DNA of 64,000 bases from Hyphomicrobium sp. CS1BSMeth3 (GTDB taxonomy: Bacteria > Pseudomonadota > Alphaproteobacteria > Rhizobiales > Hyphomicrobiaceae). Each line of letters begins with the position of its first letter. Position 1 is the first letter of the stretch. The stretch is taken from contig NZ_FPEI01000005.1 of the NCBI RefSeq assembly GCF_900117415.1, positions 744,001-808,000 on the forward strand, written 5' to 3'. A model generated the notes under the pieces. The model did not search any database, was not told the DNA's origin, and worked only from the letters and a program-made list of their open reading frames with translations. Both the position numbers and the translations under genes were made by a program. Shown piece by piece: positions 1 to 8,686 of this stretch.

Positions 1-109
1 CGCCGGGCCACCACCGCTCGGGTCATCAGGCAGCGCCAGCGCCCGACCCCGACGCAATAGAACCTGAGCAACCCCACGCAACGAACGAGCGCGCACCAGA
101 TGGTGCGCG

Positions 110-430
110 CTAACGCGTCGTCGGCTGAAGCGGCGAGCAATTCGCGTGACCAGCCTCGACGCACATTTCGATGCGCACGCTCGTACGAAGCTGCGTGATG
201 AGCCAGCCGCCCGCCACGAGGATGGCAATCAGCACAATGGCCGCGGCAATGTTCTGCCGCATGCGAAGGCGATCCTCCTCCTCGGCTCTTAGTCGCGCGA
301 GATCACTACCCGGCGGCCGTTTCATCGCGCCAGCCCCTGCTTTGCGCTTGAAAGGAATGACCTGCGCACTCCGAGGTTCAGGTCCCTCGTGGTCCCCGTG
401 ATGATCAGTTCCCCGGTCCGGTTGGCGCAT
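110..430 (-). CDS. Small single-pass membrane protein, unknown function
   Basis: Not recognised as a named family. About 106 aa: a charged, histidine-rich N-terminus, an Arg/Glu-rich stretch (RLRAEEEDRLRMRQN), then one hydrophobic helix (IAAAIVLIAILVAGGWLITQ) and a short tail with two cysteines. It begins just after the RND pump stop codon on the same strand, so it is probably the last gene of that operon. The ATG at 430 has GGGGAG four bases upstream; an ATG at 442 is the alternative. A small helper of the pump is possible from position alone. Confidence 0.6.
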   Translation of the reverse strand: MRQPDRGTDHHGDHEGPEPRSAQVIPFKRKAGAGAMKRPPGSDLARLRAEEEDRLRMRQNIAAAIVLIAILVAGGWLITQLRTSVRIEMCVEAGHANCSPLQPTTR

Positions 431-445
431 CGCACTCCCCATGCA

Positions 446-3400
446 TCAGCGGGCGACTGTATGCCGTTCGGCGGCCTCTTCCCGAGCACTTTCCTCGACT
501 GACGTGCCGCCAAGATAGCTCGCGAAGCGGTCGAGATAGATATAGATGACGGGCGTGGTGAAGAGCGTCAGTGCCTGGCTCACGATCAGCCCGCCCACCA
601 TGGCGTAACCCAGAGGCTGGCGAATTTCGGCACCCGTGCCGGCGCCGAGCATGAGCGGGACGGCGCCGAGCAATGCCGCCATGGTCGTCATCATGATCGG
701 TCGGAAGCGGAGCAGGGCGGCGTGGCGGATGGCCTCCTCCGGCGAGAGATGATGATCGCGCTCGGCCGTGATGGCGAAGTCGACCATCATGATGCCGTTC
801 TTCTTGACGATGCCGATCAGCAGAATCACGCCGATCATTGCGACGAGGCTGAAGTCGAAGCCGAACAGCATCAGCGTCGCGATGGCACCCGCGCCCGCAG
901 ACGGCAGCGTCGAGAGAATAGTCAGCGGATGGATGTAGCTCTCGTAGAGAATGCCGAGGATCAGATAGACGACGAACAGCGCCGCGGCGATCAGCATCGG
1001 CACGGTCCTCAGCGAATCCTGGAAAGCCTGCGCATTGCCCTGGAAAGTGCCGACGACGGTCGCGGGCATCTGTATTTCACGGATGGCCTGCTGGATGGCG
1101 GCCGTTGCGGTGCCGAGTGAGGCGCCTTGCGCGAGATTGAAACTGATGGTCACGGCCGGGAACTGGCCCTGGTGGCTGATCGACAAAGGCTTGGTGAGGC
1201 GCGTCGTCCAGCGGGCAAAGGCGGCGAAGGGCACCTGCTGCCCGGTCGTGGGTGACTTGATGTAAATTTTGTCGAGCGTATCCACCCGGCCTTGCAGGTC
1301 CGGGAGGATCTCCATCACCACGTGGTAGCTGTTCTGCTGCGTGAAGTATTGCGCGACCTGACGCTGCCCGAAAGCGTCGTAGAGCGTGTCGTCGATGAGC
1401 TGTGGCGTCAGGCCATAACGCGAAGCCTGGTCGCGATCGATAGTGAGTGTGAGGGACGTGCCGGACATCTGCTGGTCGGTCGCGACGTCGCGAAGCTCGG
1501 GGATGGTCTTCAGTTTATCGAGCACGCGCGGCGCCCAGGTATTCAGCTCATCGATATTCGCATCCTGTAGGGTGTACTGGAACTGCGTGCGCGCAAGTCG
1601 CCCACCAATGTTGACGTCCTGCGATGCCTGCATGAACAGTCGCGCGCCTTCGACCTTCTCCAGTTGCGGCCTCAGCCTGGCGATGACCTGGAAAACCGAG
1701 GCGTCGCGCTCACTCTTGGGCTTGAGCGTGATGAAGAAGCGTCCGTTGTTGAGGGTCGTGGTCGAGCCGCCGGCGCCGAGGGCCATGGCGTACGATGCCA
1801 CGGCCGGATCCCTGCCGATGATCTCGCCGAGGGCCTCCTGCCGGCGCATCATGTCGGCGAAGGATATGTCCTGCCCGGCTTCCGAAATACCGGTAATGAG
1901 CCCCGTGTCCTGCTGCGGGAAGAAACCTTTGGGAATAATCGCGAAGAGATAGCCCGTCACCGCGAGGGTGCCGAGAAAGATGCAGAGAACCGCGAATTGG
2001 TGCCTGAGCACGGCATCGAGTGCGCGCTCATAGCCGCGCAGCATCGCGTCGAACATGCGCTCGGTCGCCTGATAGAAGCGACCGTGCCCGCCCGCTGTTT
2101 CATGTCGCAGGAAGCGCGACGCCATCATCGGTGTCAGCGTCAGGGCGACGAACGCAGAAACCGCGATACACATCGACACCGTGACCGCGAACTCGCGGAA
2201 CAATCTGCCGATGATGCCGCCGAGCAGCAGAAGTGGGATGAACACAGCGACCAGCGAAATGCTGATCGAGAGAATCGTGAAGGCGATCTCGCCGGCACCC
2301 TTGTAGGCCGCCTCCATCGGGCGCATGCCGTCCTCGACATGACGCACGATGTTCTCGAGCATGACGATCGCGTCGTCGACCACGAAGCCGACCGAGATCG
2401 TGAGCGCCATCAGCGAGATGTTATCGAGGCTGTAACCCATGACGTACATCAGCCCCAGCGTGCCGAGCAGCGACAGCGGCACGGTCACACTCGGAATGAC
2501 GGTCGCCCAGAACGTGCGCAGGAACAGGAAGATCACGGCCACGACCAGGCCGATCGTCAGGAGCAATGTGAACTGCACATCATCGACGGAGGCACGAATG
2601 GTCAGCGTCCGATCGCTCATGATGTCGACGTGCACCGATGGCGGAAGCGCGGCCCTCAGACGCGGAAGCTGCTCCTTGATGCGATCGACGGTGTCGATGA
2701 CGTTCGCGCCCGGCTGCTTGAACACGATGAGAAAGACGCCGCGTTTGCCCGAGGCCCAGGCCGCCTTCTTGGCATCTTCCGGGCCCGCCACCGCCTGGCC
2801 GATGTCGCGCACGCGCAGCGGCGCGCCATTCCGGTAGGCGATGATGACGTCATTCCAGTCCTTGGCGACGGGAAGCTGATCGTTGGAGTAGATGGTGAAG
2901 CTGCGGCGGTCTCCGTCGATGATGCCCTTCGGCGTGTTGACGGTCGTCACACCGAGCTGCGCGCGCACGTCCTCGAGCGACAAGTTCTTGGCGACGAGCT
3001 TCGCCGGATCGATCTGGACGCGTATGGCGGGCTTCTGCTCGCCGCCGATCGTGACCTGGCCGACGCCCGCGAGCTGACTGATCTGCTGGGCGAGCTTGAT
3101 GTCCGCGTTGTCGTCGAGCTCGGTCAGAGGCATCGTGTCCGAGGTCACGGAAATGATCAGGATCGGCGAGTCGGCCGGGTTCACCTTCCGGTAGGTCGGC
3201 GGCGAAGGCAGGTCGCGGGGAAGCTGGCCGGCAGCGGCATTGATGGCCGACTGGATGTCGTTCGCGGCGGCGTCGATATTGCGATCGAGATCGAACTGCA
3301 CGGTTATCAGGGTCACGCCGAGGCCCGATGAAGACGTCGTCTGTGCGACGCCCGGGATCTGCGCGAACTGCCGCTCGAGCGGCTGCGCGACAGAGGATGC

Positions 3401-3583
3401 CATGGTCTCGGGGCTGGCGCCGGGGAGCTGGGCCGTCACCTGTATGGTCGGAAAATCAACCTTCGGCAGCGGCGCGACCGGCAGGTTGGGGTAGGCGACC
3501 AAGCCGACGAAGAGCAGCCCCACCATGATGAGCGAGGTGCCGATCGGGTAGCGGATGAATATTGCGGATAGGTTCGAGTTCAT
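446..3583 (-). CDS. RND multidrug efflux pump, inner-membrane subunit (MdtB/MdtC/AcrB-like)
   Basis: Proton-driven exporter of the hydrophobe/amphiphile efflux family, expected to form an inner-membrane trimer that works with a periplasmic adaptor and an outer-membrane channel. Its 1045 aa is the normal family length. An N-terminal transmembrane helix is followed by a large porter domain, and this arrangement repeats in the second half. The proton-relay aspartates are visible in FVVDDAIVMLENI and the partner lysine in GIVKKNGIMMVDFAI. The start codon overlaps the stop of the upstream adaptor gene by four bases (ATGA), so the two are translationally coupled. No outer-membrane factor gene is in the window. 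Substrates cannot be read from the sequence. Confidence 0.95.
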   Translation of the reverse strand: MNSNLSAIFIRYPIGTSLIMVGLLFVGLVAYPNLPVAPLPKVDFPTIQVTAQLPGASPETMASSVAQPLERQFAQIPGVAQTTSSSGLGVTLITVQFDLDRNIDAAANDIQSAINAAAGQLPRDLPSPPTYRKVNPADSPILIISVTSDTMPLTELDDNADIKLAQQISQLAGVGQVTIGGEQKPAIRVQIDPAKLVAKNLSLEDVRAQLGVTTVNTPKGIIDGDRRSFTIYSNDQLPVAKDWNDVIIAYRNGAPLRVRDIGQAVAGPEDAKKAAWASGKRGVFLIVFKQPGANVIDTVDRIKEQLPRLRAALPPSVHVDIMSDRTLTIRASVDDVQFTLLLTIGLVVAVIFLFLRTFWATVIPSVTVPLSLLGTLGLMYVMGYSLDNISLMALTISVGFVVDDAIVMLENIVRHVEDGMRPMEAAYKGAGEIAFTILSISISLVAVFIPLLLLGGIIGRLFREFAVTVSMCIAVSAFVALTLTPMMASRFLRHETAGGHGRFYQATERMFDAMLRGYERALDAVLRHQFAVLCIFLGTLAVTGYLFAIIPKGFFPQQDTGLITGISEAGQDISFADMMRRQEALGEIIGRDPAVASYAMALGAGGSTTTLNNGRFFITLKPKSERDASVFQVIARLRPQLEKVEGARLFMQASQDVNIGGRLARTQFQYTLQDANIDELNTWAPRVLDKLKTIPELRDVATDQQMSGTSLTLTIDRDQASRYGLTPQLIDDTLYDAFGQRQVAQYFTQQNSYHVVMEILPDLQGRVDTLDKIYIKSPTTGQQVPFAAFARWTTRLTKPLSISHQGQFPAVTISFNLAQGASLGTATAAIQQAIREIQMPATVVGTFQGNAQAFQDSLRTVPMLIAAALFVVYLILGILYESYIHPLTILSTLPSAGAGAIATLMLFGFDFSLVAMIGVILLIGIVKKNGIMMVDFAITAERDHHLSPEEAIRHAALLRFRPIMMTTMAALLGAVPLMLGAGTGAEIRQPLGYAMVGGLIVSQALTLFTTPVIYIYLDRFASYLGGTSVEESAREEAAERHTVAR

Positions 3584-4788
3584 GGCTCGCCCGTCATGTT
3601 GCTACTCATGCTTTGGCTGTTGCCCGGGAGAACCTCGACGAGCGTCGCAGGCTGCAGCCGGTACTGACCGGCCGTGACGACGCGCTCTCCTGGCGCGAGG
3701 CCGTGCTCGACGACCGCCCAGCCGTCCTCTATCGGGCCGATATCGACGCTGCGAAGCTCCGCCTTTCCGTCCTTGTTGATGACGAAAGCGAAGAGGCCAT
3801 TAGGCCCCCGCTGGACCGCGACATCGGGCACCGCCACCGCATTCTTGATGGTGGAAATGAGCAGTCGCGTCGTCACTGACAGCCCGGGCCACAGCGCATT
3901 GTCGGCATTGTCGAAGCTCGCCTTGAGCCGGATCGTGCCGCTCGCGGCATCCACCTGATTGTCGACAAGCGACAGCGTTCCATGCGCGAGCGTGCGCTTG
4001 CCATCCGACGTGAGGGCCGTCACTTGCAAGGGACCCGATTTCAGCGCCGCGCTGATGCTCGGAAGCTGCCCCTCCGGCGCCGTGAAGATCACCGAGATCG
4101 GCGTGAGCTGGGTGATGGTCAGAATGCCGTTCTGATCATTGGCGTGCACGATGTTGCCCGGATCGACGAGACGAAATCCCGCGCGCCCCGTCAGCGGCGA
4201 CCGGATCGTCGTATAGGCGAGCTGAACCTTCGCGCTCTCGATGGCCGCCTGATCTGCTTGTATCTGCGCCGTGAGCTGCGCGACAGTGGCCGTGCGCTGA
4301 TCGAACAGTTGCTGCGTGGCGTCACCCTGCTTGGCGAGCGTTGCGGTGCGCTGCAAGTCCTGCTTGGCATTGAGCAGCGAGGCCTGATCCTGCGCGAGCT
4401 TCGCCGTCGCCTGATCGAGCGTGGCCTGGAAGGGCGCCGGATCGATCTGCACGAGGAGGTCGCCCTGGCGCACGATTTGGCCTTCCTCGAAGGCGACTTT
4501 CTCGATCTGGCCGTCGACGCGCGATCTGACCAGAACCGAGTTGGTCGCCTGCACCGTCCCAAGCCCATTGAGGAATACGGGAATGTCGCGCGTGGTGACG
4601 GTCGTCGCCTGAACAGGCGTGGCGCTCACGGCGAGCTGCGACCGGGCCGCCACGCCTTTTTGCATCCCGGGCAGCCCGAGATACTGCCAAGCGACGCCCG
4701 CGGCGACGAGAAGCGCCACCGCTATGAGCGCCCATCGCCCTGGATGATGGCGGGTCTTGCGACCCGAGTCTCGTGTTTGCTTTTGCAA
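3580..4788 (-). CDS. RND efflux periplasmic adaptor (MdtA/AcrA-like)
   Basis: Membrane fusion protein of 402 aa that bridges the RND pump to an outer-membrane channel. There is an N-terminal membrane anchor (about residues 18-36, WALIAVALLVAAGVAWQYLG), a lipoyl-like half motif (VRSRVDGQIEKVAFEEGQIV), an Ala/Gln-rich coiled-coil hairpin at roughly 115-190, then beta-barrel and membrane-proximal domains. The N-terminus lacks a lipobox cysteine, so anchoring is by the uncleaved helix. It overlaps the pump gene by four bases and follows the DegP-like gene on the same strand. Confidence 0.93.
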   Translation of the reverse strand: MQKQTRDSGRKTRHHPGRWALIAVALLVAAGVAWQYLGLPGMQKGVAARSQLAVSATPVQATTVTTRDIPVFLNGLGTVQATNSVLVRSRVDGQIEKVAFEEGQIVRQGDLLVQIDPAPFQATLDQATAKLAQDQASLLNAKQDLQRTATLAKQGDATQQLFDQRTATVAQLTAQIQADQAAIESAKVQLAYTTIRSPLTGRAGFRLVDPGNIVHANDQNGILTITQLTPISVIFTAPEGQLPSISAALKSGPLQVTALTSDGKRTLAHGTLSLVDNQVDAASGTIRLKASFDNADNALWPGLSVTTRLLISTIKNAVAVPDVAVQRGPNGLFAFVINKDGKAELRSVDIGPIEDGWAVVEHGLAPGERVVTAGQYRLQPATLVEVLPGNSQSMSSNMTGEP

Positions 4789-4879
4789 GCGTGTTTCCTT
4801 TCAAAGCCCGAACCGCGGGCAATCCACGCGACGCCGCCCCACGATCGGGTGGCGCGTCGCGTGGACTTTGAACGTCCTC

Positions 4880-6406
4880 TCAACCTCGTCCGATCGGCAC
4901 GGCCACGAAATGCGTTTCCGTGGCCGTCTTGATGCGCAGCAGGACTGCGCGCTGACCGTTCTTCTGCGCGGCCTCGAGGTCGGTCGTCACATCTCGGGGC
5001 GTCGACACGCTCTTGCCGCCGACCTCGAGGATCACGTCGCCTGCCTGGATGCCCTTCTCAGCGGCGGTGCCCTGCGGATCGATGCTCACCACGACCACGC
5101 CCTCCGCGCCGGCGCCTTCCACTTCGCCCGCCGGTGCGAGCCATAGGCCGAGATTGGGCTGGCTCTGCCTCGACGGCTGAGCTGGAGGAGTTGGTTCGGT
5201 CGGCAGCGCGGCAACGGTCAGTCGGAGAGTCTGCTCCTTGCCGCTCTGCCAGATGCGGAGCGCGATCGACTTGCCCGGATCCTGCGCAGCGACCGTACGC
5301 GCCAGATCGCGCGCATCGGCGATGACTTTGCCGTCGATCGACAGGATCACGTCACCGGCCTTGAGACCGGACTTCGCCGCCGGCCCGCCCGGCTGAACCT
5401 GATCGACGAGGGCGCCCGTGGCCTGCTTAAGGTTCACGCTGTCGGCAACATCCTGCGTAACATTCTGGACCGCGACGCCCATCCAGCCGCGGGTGACTGC
5501 GCCCTTGGCTTCGAGCTGCGCCGCAACGGCCTTGGCCGTATCGGCGGGAATGTCGAACGCGATGCCGACCGAACCGCCGGACGGCGAGAAGATCGCGGTG
5601 TTAACGCCGACCACCTGGCCCCGGAGGTTGAAGGTCGGTCCGCCGGAGTTGCCCTTGTTCACCGGAGCGTCGATCTGCAGGAAGTCATCATAGGGTCCCG
5701 AGCCGATATCGCGGCCTTGAGCCGAGACGATGCCCGCAGTGACCGTGCCGCCGAGACCGAAGGGATTGCCGACGGCCAGCACCCAATCGCCGATACGCGG
5801 CACCGTCTCCGCGAATGTCACAGACGGGAATCCGGCTTTGCCATCGACCTTGAGCACGGCAAGGTCGGTTTTTGCATCCGTCCCGATCACCCGCGCGGGA
5901 TAGGACTGTCCATCGATGGTCTTCACGTTCACGCTCTTGGCGTGATCGACGACGTGATAGTTGGTCAGGATGTAGCCATCCGGCGAAATGAAGAAGCCGG
6001 AACCCTGCGCCTGTATGATCCGCGGCGGCGCCTTGAGGCCCGGCTGGCCGAACTGACGGAAGAAGAATTCGAAGGGCGAGCCCGGCGGAATGACATTCTC
6101 GCCTTGCCCTTGCTCACCAAGCACCGACGCATCGCCCATCTGCTCGGCACTGACGTAGACCGACACGACGGTCGGCTTCACGTGCTCGGCGAGATCGGCG
6201 AAGCTCGGCATCTGCGCGAGCTGCCCCGGCGCAGCAACGGCAGCCGGGCTCGTCGTCGACTCGGTATTGGAGTTCTGCTCGGCTGCCCGGACGGCCCCAG
6301 CAACGATGGCGACGGCTGCGATGACGGCAACACTCGCGACCGGCCAGCCGCGTCCGATCGCGGGCCCTGGTTCCGGCCCTTTCGTCTGGCCTACGTGTTC
6401 GCTCAT
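4880..6406 (-). CDS. degP: Do-family periplasmic serine endopeptidase (DegP/HtrA-like)
   Basis: Envelope protease/chaperone that degrades or refolds misfolded exported proteins. From the chosen ATG the product is 508 aa: an N-terminal membrane or signal segment (about 21-42), a trypsin-like domain with triad His151 (NYHVVDH), Asp181 (KTDLAVLKV) and Ser254 (NKGNSGGPTF), then two PDZ domains (about 285-375 and 410-505). The start at 6406 has AAGGAGAG just upstream; the open frame runs further 5' but reads through non-conserved sequence overlapping the gene upstream. It lies between the HdeD-like gene and the efflux genes, which suits a shared envelope-stress operon. Confidence 0.93.
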   Translation of the reverse strand: MSEHVGQTKGPEPGPAIGRGWPVASVAVIAAVAIVAGAVRAAEQNSNTESTTSPAAVAAPGQLAQMPSFADLAEHVKPTVVSVYVSAEQMGDASVLGEQGQGENVIPPGSPFEFFFRQFGQPGLKAPPRIIQAQGSGFFISPDGYILTNYHVVDHAKSVNVKTIDGQSYPARVIGTDAKTDLAVLKVDGKAGFPSVTFAETVPRIGDWVLAVGNPFGLGGTVTAGIVSAQGRDIGSGPYDDFLQIDAPVNKGNSGGPTFNLRGQVVGVNTAIFSPSGGSVGIAFDIPADTAKAVAAQLEAKGAVTRGWMGVAVQNVTQDVADSVNLKQATGALVDQVQPGGPAAKSGLKAGDVILSIDGKVIADARDLARTVAAQDPGKSIALRIWQSGKEQTLRLTVAALPTEPTPPAQPSRQSQPNLGLWLAPAGEVEGAGAEGVVVVSIDPQGTAAEKGIQAGDVILEVGGKSVSTPRDVTTDLEAAQKNGQRAVLLRIKTATETHFVAVPIGRG

Positions 6407-6441
6407 GATGTCTCTCCTTGGATGGTGAAGTTTCTTGACCC

Positions 6442-7008
6442 TCAGTGTTGCGCGGGGTGGGCGCCCAAGGCCGCGAGGATCAGCATGAGCCCCGCGACGG
6501 TGAGATTGATGCCCATGTAGAGGCCGAGCGCCCACGCAGCCGTGGTCGGCCACCCGGCGATGATGAGCGCGGCAAGCAGAAAGTCGGCGGCAGCGCCGAG
6601 TGCGATCCAGAACCAGTGATCAGTGGCGCCGCGGAGCGCGCCTGCTACGGCCAGGCTGGCGATGCCATGGGCGCAGAGGTAGATCACGAGGGCCAATGTC
6701 AGCGTGAGGACGCCATCGTACGGCGAGAGCACGAGAAGGGCGCCGAGCACGCTCGTGATCGCGGCCAGCAGAATTGAGCCCCAGTAGCCCGGCGCACCTT
6801 GCGCGCTGAAGATCGAGGCAAAACGGAAAAGCCCCGTGATCAGAAGAAGCCAGCCCAGGAGCAGATCGACGGCGAGAGCGGCAACCTTCGGCAGTATCAC
6901 CGCGGCCATGCCGAGGACGACGAGCCCGCTCCCCTCGAGGATGACGAGCCGCCAGAAGTCCTGGAGCTGAGCTCCAGCTCGGCCGTTCGTTGCGCGCTCT
7001 CTCATCAC
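6442..7008 (-). CDS. HdeD/DUF308-family integral membrane protein
   Basis: 188 aa, almost entirely hydrophobic, with about six predicted helices arranged in pairs as in HdeD, a membrane protein linked to acid stress in enterobacteria. Recognition rests on overall architecture and segments such as LLLGWLLLITGLFRFASIF and LGLYMGINLTVAGLMLIL. A GTG at 7008 and an ATG at 7005 are adjacent candidate starts. It is the first gene of the leftward set and has a sigma-54-like promoter about 150 bp upstream. Biochemical function is unknown for the family. Confidence 0.85.
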   Translation of the reverse strand: MMRERATNGRAGAQLQDFWRLVILEGSGLVVLGMAAVILPKVAALAVDLLLGWLLLITGLFRFASIFSAQGAPGYWGSILLAAITSVLGALLVLSPYDGVLTLTLALVIYLCAHGIASLAVAGALRGATDHWFWIALGAAADFLLAALIIAGWPTTAAWALGLYMGINLTVAGLMLILAALGAHPAQH

Positions 7009-7157
7009 GACGCGCTCCGAAATGTTCCGGAGGCGTCGCCACGTCTCAGCGGTGAATTCGGCTCCCTGTCACGATTGATCTCGTTGCTCTCAAGCATGGA
7101 TGATGATCTCCGTCACTCGCCTGTCCACCCCAGTCAGCAGTGAGGCAAGCGGCGCCG

Positions 7158-7173
7158 AGCATCAGCCGTGCCA
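7158..7173 (-). promoter_or_regulatory. Candidate sigma-54 promoter for the HdeD-degP-efflux operon
   Basis: Read on the minus strand the site is TGGCACGGCTGATGCT. The consensus is TGGCACG-N4-TTGCW, so one core base differs, and the invariant GG and GC pairs are correctly spaced. A start point near 7147 would leave a leader of about 140 nt before the HdeD-like gene. The neighbouring regulator is of the sigma-54-activating type. Confidence 0.55.
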
Positions 7174-7220
7174 TCCTTTCAGCGCGTTGATTCGACTAGG
7201 TTCTTCGTGGCGGCGTGCAC

Positions 7221-7247
7221 GCGCGTGGTGGCCTCGCACCACCGCGC
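7221..7247. promoter_or_regulatory. GC-rich inverted repeat: possible activator site or terminator
   Basis: GCGCGTGGTG (7221-7230) faces CACCACCGCGC (7237-7247) across six bases, with one unpaired base. It lies downstream of the response-regulator stop codon and about 50-75 bp upstream of the sigma-54-like site. It could be an upstream activating sequence or an intrinsic stem ending the regulator transcript. No T-run follows on the minus strand, which favours the first reading slightly. Confidence 0.35.
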
Positions 7248-7288
7248 AGCCGGGACCGGTGGAAAGGCACCAGCGTAACGATCGTCGA

Positions 7289-8686
7289 TCAGCTCTTCAT
7301 CAGACCGTATTTCTGTATGCGGTAGCGCAGCGTCTCGCGGGTCGTGCCGAGCGCCCGCGCCGTGGCCATGACGTTGTAGCCGTGGCGCTCCAGCGCCGTC
7401 TGGATGATGTGCCGATCCATGTCGTCGAGCGCCATCGAGCCGTCGAGCGGCAGATGGATCCAGTCGCTGCCTTCCTGAACCACTCCGTGCTGCGAGGCCT
7501 GCGTCTCGTGCACCGGGGCAAGTTGCAGCCATTCTGCTGGCAGCTCCTCGTCATTGGAGAGGAGGATGCACCGCTCGATCACGTTGCGGAGCTGGCGAAC
7601 ATTGCCCGGCCAGTCGTGGGCTTGGAGCCGCGCCATGACTTCCGGGGGCACATGCCTCACGCGCTTGTTCGCCTTGGTGTTGAACTCGGCGACGAGCGCC
7701 ATCACCAGCTCCTCGATGTCCTCCTTTCGCTGGCGAAGCGCCGGCAAAGTCAGCTCGAAAACACTGAGGCGATGATAGAGGTCCGCGCGGAACTGACCGT
7801 CGCCGACTGCGCTGACGAGATCCCTGTTGGTCGCGGCAATGACCTGGATATCGACCGTGATCTCGCGCTCCCCGCCGAGCCGACGCAGCTTCCGGCTTTC
7901 GATGGCCGTGAGCAGCTTGGCCTGCAGGGCTGGATCCATCTCGCTGATCTCGTCGAGGAAGAGGGAGCCGCCATCGGCCTGCTCCATCAGGCCGCGGTGG
8001 GGACCTTTGGCGCCGGTGAAGGCACCCTGCTCATGTCCGAACAGCTCCGATTCCAGGAGATCCTTCGGAAGGGCGACGCAGTTCACCTCGACAAAAGGTC
8101 CATCGGCGCGCACGCCCGAATAATGCAGGATGCGCGCGATGAGGCCTTTTCCCGTGCCAGTCTCCCCCGCGATCATGATGCTGGAAAGCGGCAGATCCTG
8201 AAGCCGCGCGACCAGCTCGCGCACGCGCCGCGCCGCAGGGCTCGAGCCAATGAACGCCTCAGGCGAATAGCGCAGACGCTCCGCGGATGCCTGGTCCTTG
8301 AGACGCCGCTGCGCGCGGGCACTGCGCACCGCGCCGGCAATGACGAGGTCGAGCGTCTTGAACTCGGTCGGCTTTTGGAGAAAGTCGAATGCCCCGAGCT
8401 TCTGCGCGCGCTCCGCATCCGTCGGCTCGCCGTAGCCCGTAAGAAATACCCACTCGCCTGTCTCGCCGAGAGCACGCGCCTTCTCGAGCAGGTCGAGCCC
8501 GTTGCCATCGGGAAGGTTCATGTCGGAGAGCACGACCAGCGGCGTGATGCGCGTGCGAAGCAGAAGGTGCTCCGCTTCCCTCAGCGTGGGCGCGAGCACA
8601 ACATGCCAGCCAGCCCGCTGATAGTGGCGCTTCAGCTCACCGCCGAAAAGGGCCTCGTCCTCGATGATGAGCAGCGTATCCATCAC
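7289..8686 (-). CDS. Sigma-54-dependent response regulator (NtrC family)
   Basis: Transcription activator of 465 aa. The receiver domain (1-120) has the phospho-acceptor Asp55 (VVLSDMNLPDG) and Lys105 (FLQKPT). The AAA+ domain (about 145-375) has Walker A GETGTGKG at 174-181, the sigma-54-contacting GAFTGA loop at 221-226 and the LFLDEI Walker B. A Fis-type helix-turn-helix closes the protein (about 425-462, ATARALGTTRETLRYRI). It overlaps the kinase gene by four bases and should be phosphorylated by it. Sigma-54-type sites on both sides of the pair are the likely targets; that link is inference. Confidence 0.95.
   Translation of the reverse strand: MMDTLLIIEDEALFGGELKRHYQRAGWHVVLAPTLREAEHLLLRTRITPLVVLSDMNLPDGNGLDLLEKARALGETGEWVFLTGYGEPTDAERAQKLGAFDFLQKPTEFKTLDLVIAGAVRSARAQRRLKDQASAERLRYSPEAFIGSSPAARRVRELVARLQDLPLSSIMIAGETGTGKGLIARILHYSGVRADGPFVEVNCVALPKDLLESELFGHEQGAFTGAKGPHRGLMEQADGGSLFLDEISEMDPALQAKLLTAIESRKLRRLGGEREITVDIQVIAATNRDLVSAVGDGQFRADLYHRLSVFELTLPALRQRKEDIEELVMALVAEFNTKANKRVRHVPPEVMARLQAHDWPGNVRQLRNVIERCILLSNDEELPAEWLQLAPVHETQASQHGVVQEGSDWIHLPLDGSMALDDMDRHIIQTALERHGYNVMATARALGTTRETLRYRIQKYGLMKS

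Noticed and set aside
1664-3331. 555-codon open frame on the plus strand
   Set aside because: It is antisense to the RND pump gene, rich in Arg/His/Asp as expected of a shadow frame in GC-rich DNA, and has no domain or ribosome site.
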